Shown: one piece after another, positions 51,352 through 59,037 of the stretch | Layout: each line of letters starts with the position of its first letter | How positions within the stretch are numbered: the first letter of the stretch is position 1 | Source: CAXTSE01 sp964246985 | GTDB lineage: Bacteria; Actinomycetota; Actinomycetes; Actinomycetales; Microbacteriaceae | DNA length: 64,000 bases | Assembly: GCA_964246985.1 (NCBI GenBank) | Contig: CAXTSE010000013.1 | Location: 46,324-110,323, forward strand | Direction of reading: 5' to 3' | Notes under the pieces: model-generated | What the model was told of the DNA's origin: nothing | Databases searched by the model: none | Seen by the model: only the letters and a program-made list of their open reading frames with translations | Made by a program: the position numbers and the translations under genes

Positions 51352-52830
51352 TCACCAGGACTCCCGCCGACGCTCCTGGTCGACGACGGCCTCGCGGTCG
51401 GCGAGGCGACGGAGCCCGGCGAGCGGCTGGCTCATCCGATGGTTTCCCCCCAGGCGGGCCTCGTTGCGGTCGAGGAAGGCCCAGTAGCCGGCCGTGAACG
51501 GGCACGCGTCATCTCCGAGGCGCTTCTTCGGATCGAACCGGCATGCTCCGCAGTAGTCGGACATCTTGTTGATGTACGCGCCGCCGGACGCATAGGGCTT
51601 GGTCGCCACGATGCCGCCGTCGGCGTGCTGCGACATGCCGATCACGTTGGCGGGCATGACCCACGGCGTGCCGTCGACGAACATGTCGATGAACCACTGG
51701 TTGAGACGCACCGGATCGTAGCCGTGCTGGAGCGCCCAGTTGCCGAGCACCATGAGCCGCTGGATGTGGTGCGCCCAGCCGTGGCGCCGCATGCCGTCGA
51801 TGGTCTCGTGCAGACACCGCGCCGTGATGGCGTCGGCGTCGAGCGATGTGAAGGCCTCGGGCAGCGGCGCGGTCGCCTGCAGCGCGTTGCGGGCTGTCGG
51901 GTAGGACTCCCCCAGGTGCCAGTACAGATGCCAGATGTAGTCGCGCCATCCGGCGATCTGGCGGACGAATCCCTCCGCGCTCGGGAGCGGCACGTCGCCG
52001 GCGCGGTAGGCCGCCTCCGCCGCGTCGACCGCGTCACGCGGATCGAGCAGTCCGAGGTTGAGGGGCACGCTCAGCAGCGAGTGCGCCATCGTCCAGTCGC
52101 CGCTGAGCATCGCGTCCTCGTAGGGGCCGAAGTCGGGGAGGCGATAGGCGACGAAGTCGTCGAGGGCGGCGCGCGCCTCCTCCGGTGTCACAGCGAAACG
52201 GCGGGGTCCGTCGTCCCCCACGAGCTGCATGTGACCGTCTCGCTGCCAGCGGTCGAGGTCTGCGCGCACCTCTGCGTCGATGTCGTCCTCGACGGGCCAC
52301 CAGGGCGTGAGGCCCAGTGTCGCGGCGCCGCGCGGAGGCGGTTGGCGGTTGTCGTGGTCGTAGTTCCAGGTGCCGCCCTCGGGCTCCGAGCCGCTCATCA
52401 GCACCCCGGTGCGTGCGCGCACGTCGCGGTAGAAGTCCTCCATCAGCAGGCGCTTGCCGCCGCGGGTCGCGGCCCAGGCGCCGAAATCCTCTTCACTGGT
52501 GACGAAGCCGCGGCTGGGCAGCACCGAGATGCCGTGCCGCCGCACAAATCGCCGCGCGCTGTACGAGGTCGGGTCGATGACCTCGAGGTCGTCGCGGCCG
52601 TCGACGACCTCGTCGTACCGCTCCACCTGGTGGAACTCGACCCTCTCCCCCAGCTCCCGTGCCCGATGCCGCATCGCGGACAGGTAGAGATGCGCCTTGG
52701 CGCGGTGCATCGGACGCCGGGCGAAGACCGACCGCGCCTCGATGATCATCATCGGCCCGCCGTCGTCGAAGACCGGGCCCAGCTGGCCGGCGAAGATCCA
52801 GCGGGTGAGGGGTGTCGAATGGTCGGTCAT
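51352..52830 (-). CDS. Iron-sulfur prokaryotic photolyase (PhrB/FeS-BCP type)
   Basis: A 492-residue member of the bacterial cryptochrome/(6-4) photolyase group. Four cysteines, C339, C427, C430 and C443, have the same spacing (88, 3, 13) as the [4Fe-4S] ligands I recall for Agrobacterium PhrB. The segment NKMSDYCGACRF is diagnostic, and NQWFIDMFVDGTPWVMPAN is the conserved FAD region. The N-terminal half has the antenna-binding DUF523-like fold. It probably repairs (6-4) photoproducts or acts as a photoreceptor. It is within the SDR-Nudix-UPF0303 operon. Confidence 0.92.
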   Translation of the reverse strand: MTDHSTPLTRWIFAGQLGPVFDDGGPMMIIEARSVFARRPMHRAKAHLYLSAMRHRARELGERVEFHQVERYDEVVDGRDDLEVIDPTSYSARRFVRRHGISVLPSRGFVTSEEDFGAWAATRGGKRLLMEDFYRDVRARTGVLMSGSEPEGGTWNYDHDNRQPPPRGAATLGLTPWWPVEDDIDAEVRADLDRWQRDGHMQLVGDDGPRRFAVTPEEARAALDDFVAYRLPDFGPYEDAMLSGDWTMAHSLLSVPLNLGLLDPRDAVDAAEAAYRAGDVPLPSAEGFVRQIAGWRDYIWHLYWHLGESYPTARNALQATAPLPEAFTSLDADAITARCLHETIDGMRRHGWAHHIQRLMVLGNWALQHGYDPVRLNQWFIDMFVDGTPWVMPANVIGMSQHADGGIVATKPYASGGAYINKMSDYCGACRFDPKKRLGDDACPFTAGYWAFLDRNEARLGGNHRMSQPLAGLRRLADREAVVDQERRRESW

Positions 52831-52849
52831 CGACCCCCATGATCGCCGA

Positions 52850-53338
52850 TCAGGCCTCGTGGCGCCCGTCCGCGTCGGCGACTCCCAGGTAGCGCTCGAT
52901 CGCCTCGACCGCGGCCTCGTGGTCGACGGCGTCGGGCTCCCCCGACATGGTGATGGTGCCCACGATCTCGCCGGCCACCCGCAGCGGGACGGATCCCCCG
53001 TGGAACCTGAGCTCCTCGTGTTCGCCGGGCTCGTCAGCGGTGCCGTCGGCCTCGCGGCGCTTGCGCACCAGCAGGGACGGCTCGCCGAAGCTGGTCGCTA
53101 CCGCCGCCTTGCCTGCCAGCCACTCGTCGTTGCCCGGCCCGGTGCCCTCCAGCTTGGCGCGGAACACCAGATCGCCTCCCAGCACGATGTCGACGGCCAG
53201 GCTGAGGTTCCAGCTGCGGATCACCTCGACGGCGACCATCCCCAGGGACACGGCCTCGTCATAGGTCAGGCTCGGCAGCTCGAGGTCGTTCAGACGCTCC
53301 AGGTCGGTGATGGAGTACACGGGCAGGGCGCGGGTCAT
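52850..53338 (-). CDS. UPF0303/HbpS-like haem-degrading-domain protein
   Basis: A 162-residue protein of the GlcG/HbpS-like fold. The segment LPSLTYDEAVSLGMVAVEVIRS spans two conserved blocks, and RFHGGSVPLRV and GTITMSGEPDAVDHEA are family motifs. Some relatives bind haem, but no ligand is proven for this subgroup. The ATG overlaps the Nudix stop by 4 nt and the photolyase starts 19 bp downstream. Confidence 0.82.
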   Translation of the reverse strand: MTRALPVYSITDLERLNDLELPSLTYDEAVSLGMVAVEVIRSWNLSLAVDIVLGGDLVFRAKLEGTGPGNDEWLAGKAAVATSFGEPSLLVRKRREADGTADEPGEHEELRFHGGSVPLRVAGEIVGTITMSGEPDAVDHEAAVEAIERYLGVADADGRHEA

Positions 53339-53808
53339 GGGTTCTCCTCAGAGTGGGGCGGTCGGCTGATTCTCTCCCGCATGAGGGCGGGAAGCCAGTC
53401 GGGTTCCACCTCGTGCTCGGAGGCGTCGAGCTCGTCGGCGGTGAACCAGCCCCACTCGAGCACGTCCACCACCTCCTCGTCGGTCCAGCCCTCGCGACTC
53501 GGCTCGAACTGCGCTGCGACGGGCACCTCGTACCAGGCCCAGTGGCCCGTCTCATACGGATGCCAGCGCTGATCCGGCGGGAAGTCCTCGTCGAGGAACG
53601 GTGCCGGCACCGCCTCGAGGTCGAGCCCGGTCTCCTCCCGCAGCTCACGGATCGCGGCCTCGTCATGATCCTCGCCGGGGTCGACTCCCCCGCCCGGCGT
53701 GATCCACCGCGGCGGCACGCCGTGATCCTTGCCGTACTGCAGGAACATCAGCACGCGCCCGTCCGGGTCGACGAGCAGGACGCGGGATGTGGCTCGGAAG
53801 GTGGGCAT
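53335..53808 (-). CDS. Nudix hydrolase
   Basis: A 157-residue pyrophosphohydrolase. The Nudix box GGVDPGEDHDEAAIRELREE (continuing TGL) fits Gx5Ex7REUxEExGU exactly. The N-terminus (RATSRVLLVDPDGRVLMFLQ) is typical of the MutT-like group. The substrate is unknown; an oxidised nucleotide would fit the repair context but this is inference. It follows the SDR gene after 11 bp and overlaps UPF0303. Confidence 0.9.
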   Translation of the reverse strand: MPTFRATSRVLLVDPDGRVLMFLQYGKDHGVPPRWITPGGGVDPGEDHDEAAIRELREETGLDLEAVPAPFLDEDFPPDQRWHPYETGHWAWYEVPVAAQFEPSREGWTDEEVVDVLEWGWFTADELDASEHEVEPDWLPALMRERISRPPHSEENP

Positions 53809-53819
53809 GCGGGCCCCGG

Positions 53820-54605
53820 TCAGGCGGCGAAGCCGCTGATGTCGCCGACGTACCGCGTGTTGTCGGCGGGGATCGGATCGACGGCGGCCTGGGCGACCTC
53901 GGCGGCGAACTCGCTCACCGTGTAGAGGCGCCCCGCCTCCTCGCGGCGGTGCTCGATGGCGCCCGGATTGGCCCGCTCGAGCAGAGTCGCCGTGATGGTG
54001 CCCTCGATCATGTCGCCCGACACGACGACGAACGAGATGCCCGCCTCGGTGAGCTCGGGAAGCTTGGCCCGCAGCGCATCCTCACCGGCCCGCTTGCTGA
54101 GGGCGACGACCTGGTACTCGGGCATGGTCTCCGTGTCGCTCCGCACGAAGTGCGCCTGATGGCTTGTCACGAACACGATGCGCGAGCCGTCGGCCAGCAG
54201 CGGTACTGCCGACTCGACCACCGACACCTGCGAGTCGCGATTGAGACGCATGGCGTAGTCCTCGCCCATGCCGCTCTCCATGCCGCCGGAGGCATTCAGC
54301 ACCAGGAGGTCGAGACCGCCCCACGCATCGGCGATGGTCTGGAAGATGCCCGCGACCGACTCGGGATCGGTGAGGTCGCCTCCGACGGCGATCGCCTCTC
54401 CCCCGGCGGCCTCGATGGCCGCGACGACCTTCAGGGCGCGCGCCTCCTTGTTGCGGTAGTTGATGGCGACCTTCGCGCCCGCCGCGGCGAGGTAGGCCGC
54501 GGTGTCTGCTCCGATGCCGCGCGAGGAGCCGGTGACCAGGGCGCGGACGCCGGCGAGAAAGCCGGCGGGGAGGACGGATGCGGGGGCGTCTGAGGGGGCA
54601 TTCAC
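53820..54605 (-). CDS. SDR-family oxidoreductase with altered active site
   Basis: A 261-residue Rossmann-fold protein. The cofactor loop TGSSRGIGADTAAYL and the LNAS motif are normal. The usual YxxxK pair is missing: the conserved Lys (K171 in ALSKRAGE) is present, but the nearest Tyr is Y164, seven residues earlier rather than four; S148 could be the catalytic serine. It starts at a GTG preceded by a TAGTCT hexamer and diverges from the NfeD gene. It heads the apparent photolyase operon. Confidence 0.85.
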   Translation of the reverse strand: MNAPSDAPASVLPAGFLAGVRALVTGSSRGIGADTAAYLAAAGAKVAINYRNKEARALKVVAAIEAAGGEAIAVGGDLTDPESVAGIFQTIADAWGGLDLLVLNASGGMESGMGEDYAMRLNRDSQVSVVESAVPLLADGSRIVFVTSHQAHFVRSDTETMPEYQVVALSKRAGEDALRAKLPELTEAGISFVVVSGDMIEGTITATLLERANPGAIEHRREEAGRLYTVSEFAAEVAQAAVDPIPADNTRYVGDISGFAA

Positions 54606-54613
54606 GGTTCCCG

Positions 54614-54633
54614 AGACTACCCCGTCTGATAGT
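54614..54633. promoter_or_regulatory. Divergent -10 hexamers, SDR / NfeD
   Basis: On minus, TAGTCT (54619-54614) lies 8 nt before the SDR GTG. On plus, GATAGT (54628-54633) lies 9 nt before the NfeD GTG. Both genes start within a 37-bp divergent region. Confidence 0.4.
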
Positions 54634-54642
54634 TTCGACAGC

Positions 54643-55122
54643 GTGGACTTCCTCACGCAGTGGGCATGGGTTCTCTGGCTCGCCCTCATCCTCGTCTTCA
54701 TCATCGTCGAGGTGATGAGCCTGGAGTTCACGTTCCTGATGCTCGGCGTCGGCAGCCTCGGCGGGCTGGTCGCCGGCCTCGTCGGAGCCGACTGGTGGCT
54801 GCAGGTCATCGTCGCCGGGGCGCTTGCCGTGGTCCTCCTCTTCTTCGTGCGGCCTCCCCTGCTGCGCTCGCTGCGGAAGGGCGGCGACCCCGCCCGCAGC
54901 AACACCGACGCCCTGCTGGGCATGTCCGGCAGCGTGTTCGTCGCCTTCGCCGACGGGCGTGGCCAGGTGCGCCTCGCGAACGGCGAGACCTGGACCTCCC
55001 GACTCTCGGTCGCATCCTCTGAGCACTCCCTGCTCGAGGGCGAGCGCGTCGTCGTCACCGAGATCGAGGGCGCCACAGCCGTGGTCGTGCCCGCAGCACC
55101 GACAGATGGGATCGCACCATGA
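54643..55122 (+). CDS. NfeD-family membrane protein
   Basis: A 159-residue short NfeD-type protein. Three hydrophobic helices (about 6-26, 30-52 and 55-73) are followed by a C-terminal OB-fold with LLGMSGSVFVAFADGRGQVR and VVVTEIEGATAVVV. NfeD proteins pair with SPFH proteins, and the next gene overlaps it by 4 nt. The GTG at 54643 follows a -10-like hexamer; the open frame upstream is antisense to the SDR gene. Confidence 0.88.
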   Translation: MDFLTQWAWVLWLALILVFIIVEVMSLEFTFLMLGVGSLGGLVAGLVGADWWLQVIVAGALAVVLLFFVRPPLLRSLRKGGDPARSNTDALLGMSGSVFVAFADGRGQVRLANGETWTSRLSVASSEHSLLEGERVVVTEIEGATAVVVPAAPTDGIAP

Positions 55123-56036
55123 CCGACGAGCAGATCTTCGGCAACGTGATCACCGTGGTCGTGGTCGTCCTGGTGGCGATCCTGGCGCTGACGGTCGTCT
55201 TCCGCTCCATCCGCATCATCCCCCAGGCCTACGCCGGGGTGGTCGAGCGCCTCGGCAAGTACCACAAGACCCTGATGCCGGGACTGAACCTGCTGATCCC
55301 GTTCATCGACCGCGTTCGACCGCTGGTCGACATGCGCGAGCAGGTCGTGTCGTTCCCGCCTCAGCCGGTCATCACCGAGGACAACCTGGTGGTCTCGATC
55401 GACACCGTCGTCTACTTCCAGGTGACGGATGCGCGCGCCGCCACCTACGAGATCGCCAACTACCTGGGCGCGGTCGAGCAGCTGACGACCACGACCCTCC
55501 GCAACGTCGTCGGCGGTCTGAACCTCGAGGAGGCGCTCACCAGCCGCGACAACATCAACGGGCAGCTGCGCATCGTGCTCGACGAGGCCACCGGCAAATG
55601 GGGCATCCGCGTCGGCCGCGTCGAGCTGAAGGCGATCGATCCGCCCATCTCGATCCAGGACTCGATGGAGAAGCAGATGCGCGCCGAGCGGGACCGCCGC
55701 GCGCAGATCCTCACCGCCGAGGGCACCAAGCAGGCGGCCATCCTGCAGGCCGAGGGCTCGCGCCAGGCGGCGATCCTCGAGGCCGAGGGAGCGGCGAAAG
55801 CGCAGGTGCTGCGGGCACAGGGCGAGGCGGAGGCGATCCAGACCGTCTTCGACGCCATCCACCGCGGCGACCCCGACCCGAAGCTGCTGGCCTACCAGTA
55901 CCTGCAGACCCTGCCGAAGCTGGCGGAGGGCGACGCGAACAAGCTGTGGATCATCCCGAGCGAGCTGACCGAGGCCCTCAAGGGCATCGGGGAGGGGTTC
56001 TTCGCGCCCCGTGCCGCGCCACCCGTCGTCAAGTAG
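55119..56036 (+). CDS. SPFH-domain (stomatin-like) membrane protein
   Basis: A 305-residue stomatin/slipin-type protein. One N-terminal helix (about 7-28) is followed by the SPFH domain (YAGVVERLGKYHKTLMPGLN, in the first 60 residues) and a long Ala/Glu/Gln coiled coil with repeated QAAILQAEGSRQAAILEAEG. It assembles oligomers at the membrane; the role is unclear. It is translationally coupled to NfeD (ATGA). Confidence 0.92.
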   Translation: MTDEQIFGNVITVVVVVLVAILALTVVFRSIRIIPQAYAGVVERLGKYHKTLMPGLNLLIPFIDRVRPLVDMREQVVSFPPQPVITEDNLVVSIDTVVYFQVTDARAATYEIANYLGAVEQLTTTTLRNVVGGLNLEEALTSRDNINGQLRIVLDEATGKWGIRVGRVELKAIDPPISIQDSMEKQMRAERDRRAQILTAEGTKQAAILQAEGSRQAAILEAEGAAKAQVLRAQGEAEAIQTVFDAIHRGDPDPKLLAYQYLQTLPKLAEGDANKLWIIPSELTEALKGIGEGFFAPRAAPPVVK

Positions 56037-56793
56037 CCCGCAGCCCGCCGGGTACTTCTCGCCCGCTCCCCCGCGGGTCATCGCGCATCGCGGACTGGCC
56101 ACCGACGCGCCCGAGAACACCCTGCTCGCCTTCTCGCGTGCCGTCGCGCTCGGAGTATCGCATCTCGAGACCGACGTCCACGTCTCGAGCGACGGGGTCG
56201 CGATGATCAGCCACGACCCCGACCTCACGCGTCTCGTGGGCCGGAAGGTGTCGGTGTCGCAGCTCACGTCGCACGAGCTGAGGCGCGTCCAGCTCGGCGC
56301 AGGTCAGGCGTTCTGCTCCTTGGCGGATGCGCTCGACGCGTTCCCCGAGTCCCGCTTCAACATCGACATCAAGGTGCCCGGTGTCGCGGCACCGGCGGCG
56401 GCGGCGATCACGGCGGCGAACGCCGTCGGCAGAGTGCTCGTGTCGTCGTTCGGCGACGGACGGCGCCGTGATGCCGTCCGCCGCCTGCCCGGCGTGGCCA
56501 CCTCGGTCTCTGCCCGCGGCGCCGTCGCGGCGGTCGCGCTGGCGAACGCGGGCGCAGTCCGTCCTCTGGCGCGCACCCTGCGCGGGGTGCACGCGGTGCA
56601 GCTCCCGACCTCGCTTCTGCACATGAGTCCGTTCTCGCCGCGTGCGCTGGCGAGCTTCCACGCGGTCGGGGTCGAGGTGCACGCCTGGACGATCAACGAC
56701 CCGGCCGAGATGCGGTCGCTGCTCGGGGCGGGCGTCGACGGCCTCATCACGGATCGCGCCGACCTGGCGCTCGAGGTGCTCCGCGCGCTCTGA
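56011..56793 (+). CDS. Glycerophosphodiester phosphodiesterase
   Basis: A 260-residue GDPD-family enzyme, hydrolysing glycerophosphodiesters to glycerol-3-phosphate and an alcohol. The catalytic His and metal ligands are in VIAHRGLATDAPENT, LETDVHVSSDG and ISHDPDL, and NIDIKVPG and HAWTINDP follow. It starts at a GTG that overlaps the end of the SPFH gene by 26 nt; no later start keeps the HRG motif. The glycerol-3-phosphate product could enter GlpD metabolism. Confidence 0.92.
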   Translation: MPRHPSSSSPQPAGYFSPAPPRVIAHRGLATDAPENTLLAFSRAVALGVSHLETDVHVSSDGVAMISHDPDLTRLVGRKVSVSQLTSHELRRVQLGAGQAFCSLADALDAFPESRFNIDIKVPGVAAPAAAAITAANAVGRVLVSSFGDGRRRDAVRRLPGVATSVSARGAVAAVALANAGAVRPLARTLRGVHAVQLPTSLLHMSPFSPRALASFHAVGVEVHAWTINDPAEMRSLLGAGVDGLITDRADLALEVLRAL

Positions 56794-56861
56794 GCCATCG
56801 CGTCCCCCGCGCGCTCCGAATGCCTCTTGCAACTGCTGTGAAAGGTCTGTAAAGGGCCGGG

Positions 56862-56880
56862 GGCGGGCATGGAGCCCGCC
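56862..56880 (+). terminator. Hairpin between the GDPD gene and rbpA
   Basis: GGCGGGC at 56862-56868 pairs with GCCCGCC at 56874-56880 around ATGGA. No T-run follows. It may end the NfeD-SPFH-GDPD unit. In the remaining 64 bp before rbpA, GTTATACC near 56888-56895 is a possible promoter element. Confidence 0.5.
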
Positions 56881-56944
56881 AGCCTGTCGTTATACCTGAC
56901 ACCGGCAGAGCTTCTGTCCGGAAATGCGAAGAGGAGGCCACACA

Positions 56945-57310
56945 ATGGCAGATCGCAGTCTGCGCGGAATGCGACTCGGATCCCAGAGTCTGCAGAGCGA
57001 AGTGGGCGTCGAGTTCGCATCACGCCGCAAGAGCCTGTACCAGACCGACGACGGCACGACGTTCGAGGTCGTGTTCTCGGCCGACGCCGAGATCCCGGAG
57101 ATCTGGTCGTCACCCCGTACCGGTCTCGAGGGACGGCTCGTCGGCGACGACGGCGCCATCGTCGAGATGGAGGAGGTCGAGGTCAAGGCCGCACGCACCC
57201 ACTGGGACATGCTGCTGGAGCGTCGCACCCGCCCGGAGCTCGAAGAGCTGCTCGAGGAGCGCCTGGAGTTCCTCCGCGCTCGTCGCGGCCAGTCCAAGAA
57301 GAGCGCCTGA
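56945..57310 (+). CDS. rbpA: RNA polymerase-binding protein RbpA
   Basis: Actinobacterial transcription factor of 121 residues that binds RNA polymerase and group 1/2 sigma factors and stabilises open complexes. The N-terminal tail MADRSLRGMRLGSQS, the core with FASRRKSLYQTDDGTTFEV and the C-terminal sigma-interaction helices (ELEELLEERLEFLRARR) are conserved. The core cysteines that bind zinc in Streptomyces are replaced here. AGGAGG precedes the ATG. It is convergent with lnt at 8 bp. Confidence 0.95.
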   Translation: MADRSLRGMRLGSQSLQSEVGVEFASRRKSLYQTDDGTTFEVVFSADAEIPEIWSSPRTGLEGRLVGDDGAIVEMEEVEVKAARTHWDMLLERRTRPELEELLEERLEFLRARRGQSKKSA

Positions 57311-57318
57311 CGCCTGTC

Positions 57319-59037
57319 TCAGCGGGGTGAGGAGCGGCGTCCAGCGCCGCGGAGTGACACCCCGGCGCCGAGCAGCACCAGCAGCGCCATCCCGCACACG
57401 AGCCATTCGAACTGACGCCCGCCGACGACGGCGGGCGTCATCGTCGTCTCGAGGGGGACGTCGTCGATCATCACGCCCGGCTCGTAGGTCGTGAGCTGGT
57501 CGTGCATGGTGCCGTCGGGGTAGATGATCGCGCTGGTGCCCACGGTCGAGATGTTGACAACGGATCGCGCCGTCTCGACAGCCCGGATGCGCGCCATGGC
57601 GAGCTGCTGCACGCTCTCGTCGGTGCGCCCGAAGTCCGCGTTGTTGGTCTGCGCGAAGATGAGCTGCGCGCCCTGCTGCGTCATGTCCCGCAGGAGGCCG
57701 TCGTCCACGATGTCGAAGCAGATGGCGATGCCGGCCAGCACGCTGCGTCCGTCGGTCTTGACGCTCCCGACGTCCATGACCGAGTCGGTGGCCCCGATCT
57801 CGTACTCGCGCCCGATCAGGTCGATGAGGTCGGGAGCGAACTGGCGCCAGAACGCGCGGTCGGGTACGTACTCCCCGAACGGCACGGGATGCTTCTTGTC
57901 GTAGTAGTCGGTCGGGCCGTCGTCCTGGCTCCACATGACCGAGGTGTTGAAGTACTGGTACGCCGGCTCGCCGGTGGCATCGACGCCGTTCTCGCGGGTC
58001 GTGATGATTCCGGCGACGAGCGGCGCATCCGCCTCACGGGTCACGGAGTCGAACGCCGCCGCCGCGCCGGCGTCGAGGTAGGGGTCGACATCCGACGAGC
58101 CCTCCGGCCAGACGACGACGTCGACATCCTCGCCGTAGATCGGCTCGGTGGCGGCCAGCTGCCCCCGCAGGTTGTCGCCGTAGTTCTCGGGCGGGTCGAA
58201 GTAGCCCGCCTTGGTGTCGCCCTGCACCGCGCCGACCCGCAGCGTGGCGGCGTCCCCCGCAGGGCCGTCGGTCCCCGGCAGGGCGGTCCAGGAGGGGGCG
58301 GCGACGAGCACGAGCGCTGTGACGGTGACGATGAGCGCCCGCCGGAGGGCGTCGATCCGCACCTCCTGCACCGCCTCGATCGCCAGGGCGACGACGAAGA
58401 CCATGGCGAAGCTCACCCCGGCGACGCCGAGCCACGCGAATGAGTCGCTGACCGGGCTGTCGGACTGCGAGAACGCCACGCGTCCCCACGAGAACCCGCC
58501 GTAGGGCCATACCGCCGAGATCCCCTCGCGGGCGGTCCAGAGGCCCGCCACGACGGCTGGGAGCAGCAGCAGCCGCGCCCAGCGGCCCAGCCAGACAGCG
58601 CGGATCCAGCGGTAGGCCAGCGTGATCAGCATCGTGCCCAGCCCGCACCAGAGCGCCATCAGGCCGGCGAGTGCCGACCAGGGTACGGGACCGAGGAACA
58701 CCGCCGCCCACTCGATGTGCGGGAAGAAGAAGGCCGCGCCGAAGACGACGCCGACGAGGAACGCGCTGCCGAGCCGTCGCCCGACCGAGGCGATCAGCAC
58801 GAGCGCGATCGCCGCGTACGCGAGCGGCCACCAGCCCCGGTCGGGGAACGCGGCGTCGAGCACGGGACCCGCTCCCCCGGCGACGAGCACCGCCGCCCAC
58901 AGCGGGAGGAGCGCGGGCGTGCGTCGATCCTCGACCGGGAGCGCGGGCAGGATGCCGGGGTCGCCGACGCGGAACAGGGAGCGCGGCTCGGCCGCCCGTC
59001 GCCCGCCCGCCTGCGGCCGTTGGAGGGTGCTGGTCAT
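57319..59037 (-). CDS. lnt: Apolipoprotein N-acyltransferase Lnt
   Basis: Membrane enzyme that N-acylates the lipidated cysteine of lipoproteins. It is 572 residues with about seven N-terminal helices, an outer nitrilase-like domain and a final helix. The catalytic triad is E312 (VVWPEGSSD), K381 (YDKKHPVPFGEY) and C440 (AGIAICFD). Unlike mycobacterial Ppm1 it has no fused mannosyltransferase. Its ATG overlaps the helicase stop by one base (TGATG), and LspA and the lipoprotein CtaC in this window belong to its pathway. Confidence 0.94.
   Translation of the reverse strand: MTSTLQRPQAGGRRAAEPRSLFRVGDPGILPALPVEDRRTPALLPLWAAVLVAGGAGPVLDAAFPDRGWWPLAYAAIALVLIASVGRRLGSAFLVGVVFGAAFFFPHIEWAAVFLGPVPWSALAGLMALWCGLGTMLITLAYRWIRAVWLGRWARLLLLPAVVAGLWTAREGISAVWPYGGFSWGRVAFSQSDSPVSDSFAWLGVAGVSFAMVFVVALAIEAVQEVRIDALRRALIVTVTALVLVAAPSWTALPGTDGPAGDAATLRVGAVQGDTKAGYFDPPENYGDNLRGQLAATEPIYGEDVDVVVWPEGSSDVDPYLDAGAAAAFDSVTREADAPLVAGIITTRENGVDATGEPAYQYFNTSVMWSQDDGPTDYYDKKHPVPFGEYVPDRAFWRQFAPDLIDLIGREYEIGATDSVMDVGSVKTDGRSVLAGIAICFDIVDDGLLRDMTQQGAQLIFAQTNNADFGRTDESVQQLAMARIRAVETARSVVNISTVGTSAIIYPDGTMHDQLTTYEPGVMIDDVPLETTMTPAVVGGRQFEWLVCGMALLVLLGAGVSLRGAGRRSSPR

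Noticed and set aside
56860..56895. GGGCAT ... GTTATA before rbpA as a SigR/SigH-type promoter
   Set aside because: Streptomyces rbpA is SigR-controlled, but the -35 here differs from GGAAT at two positions and lies in a hairpin, so the match is too weak.
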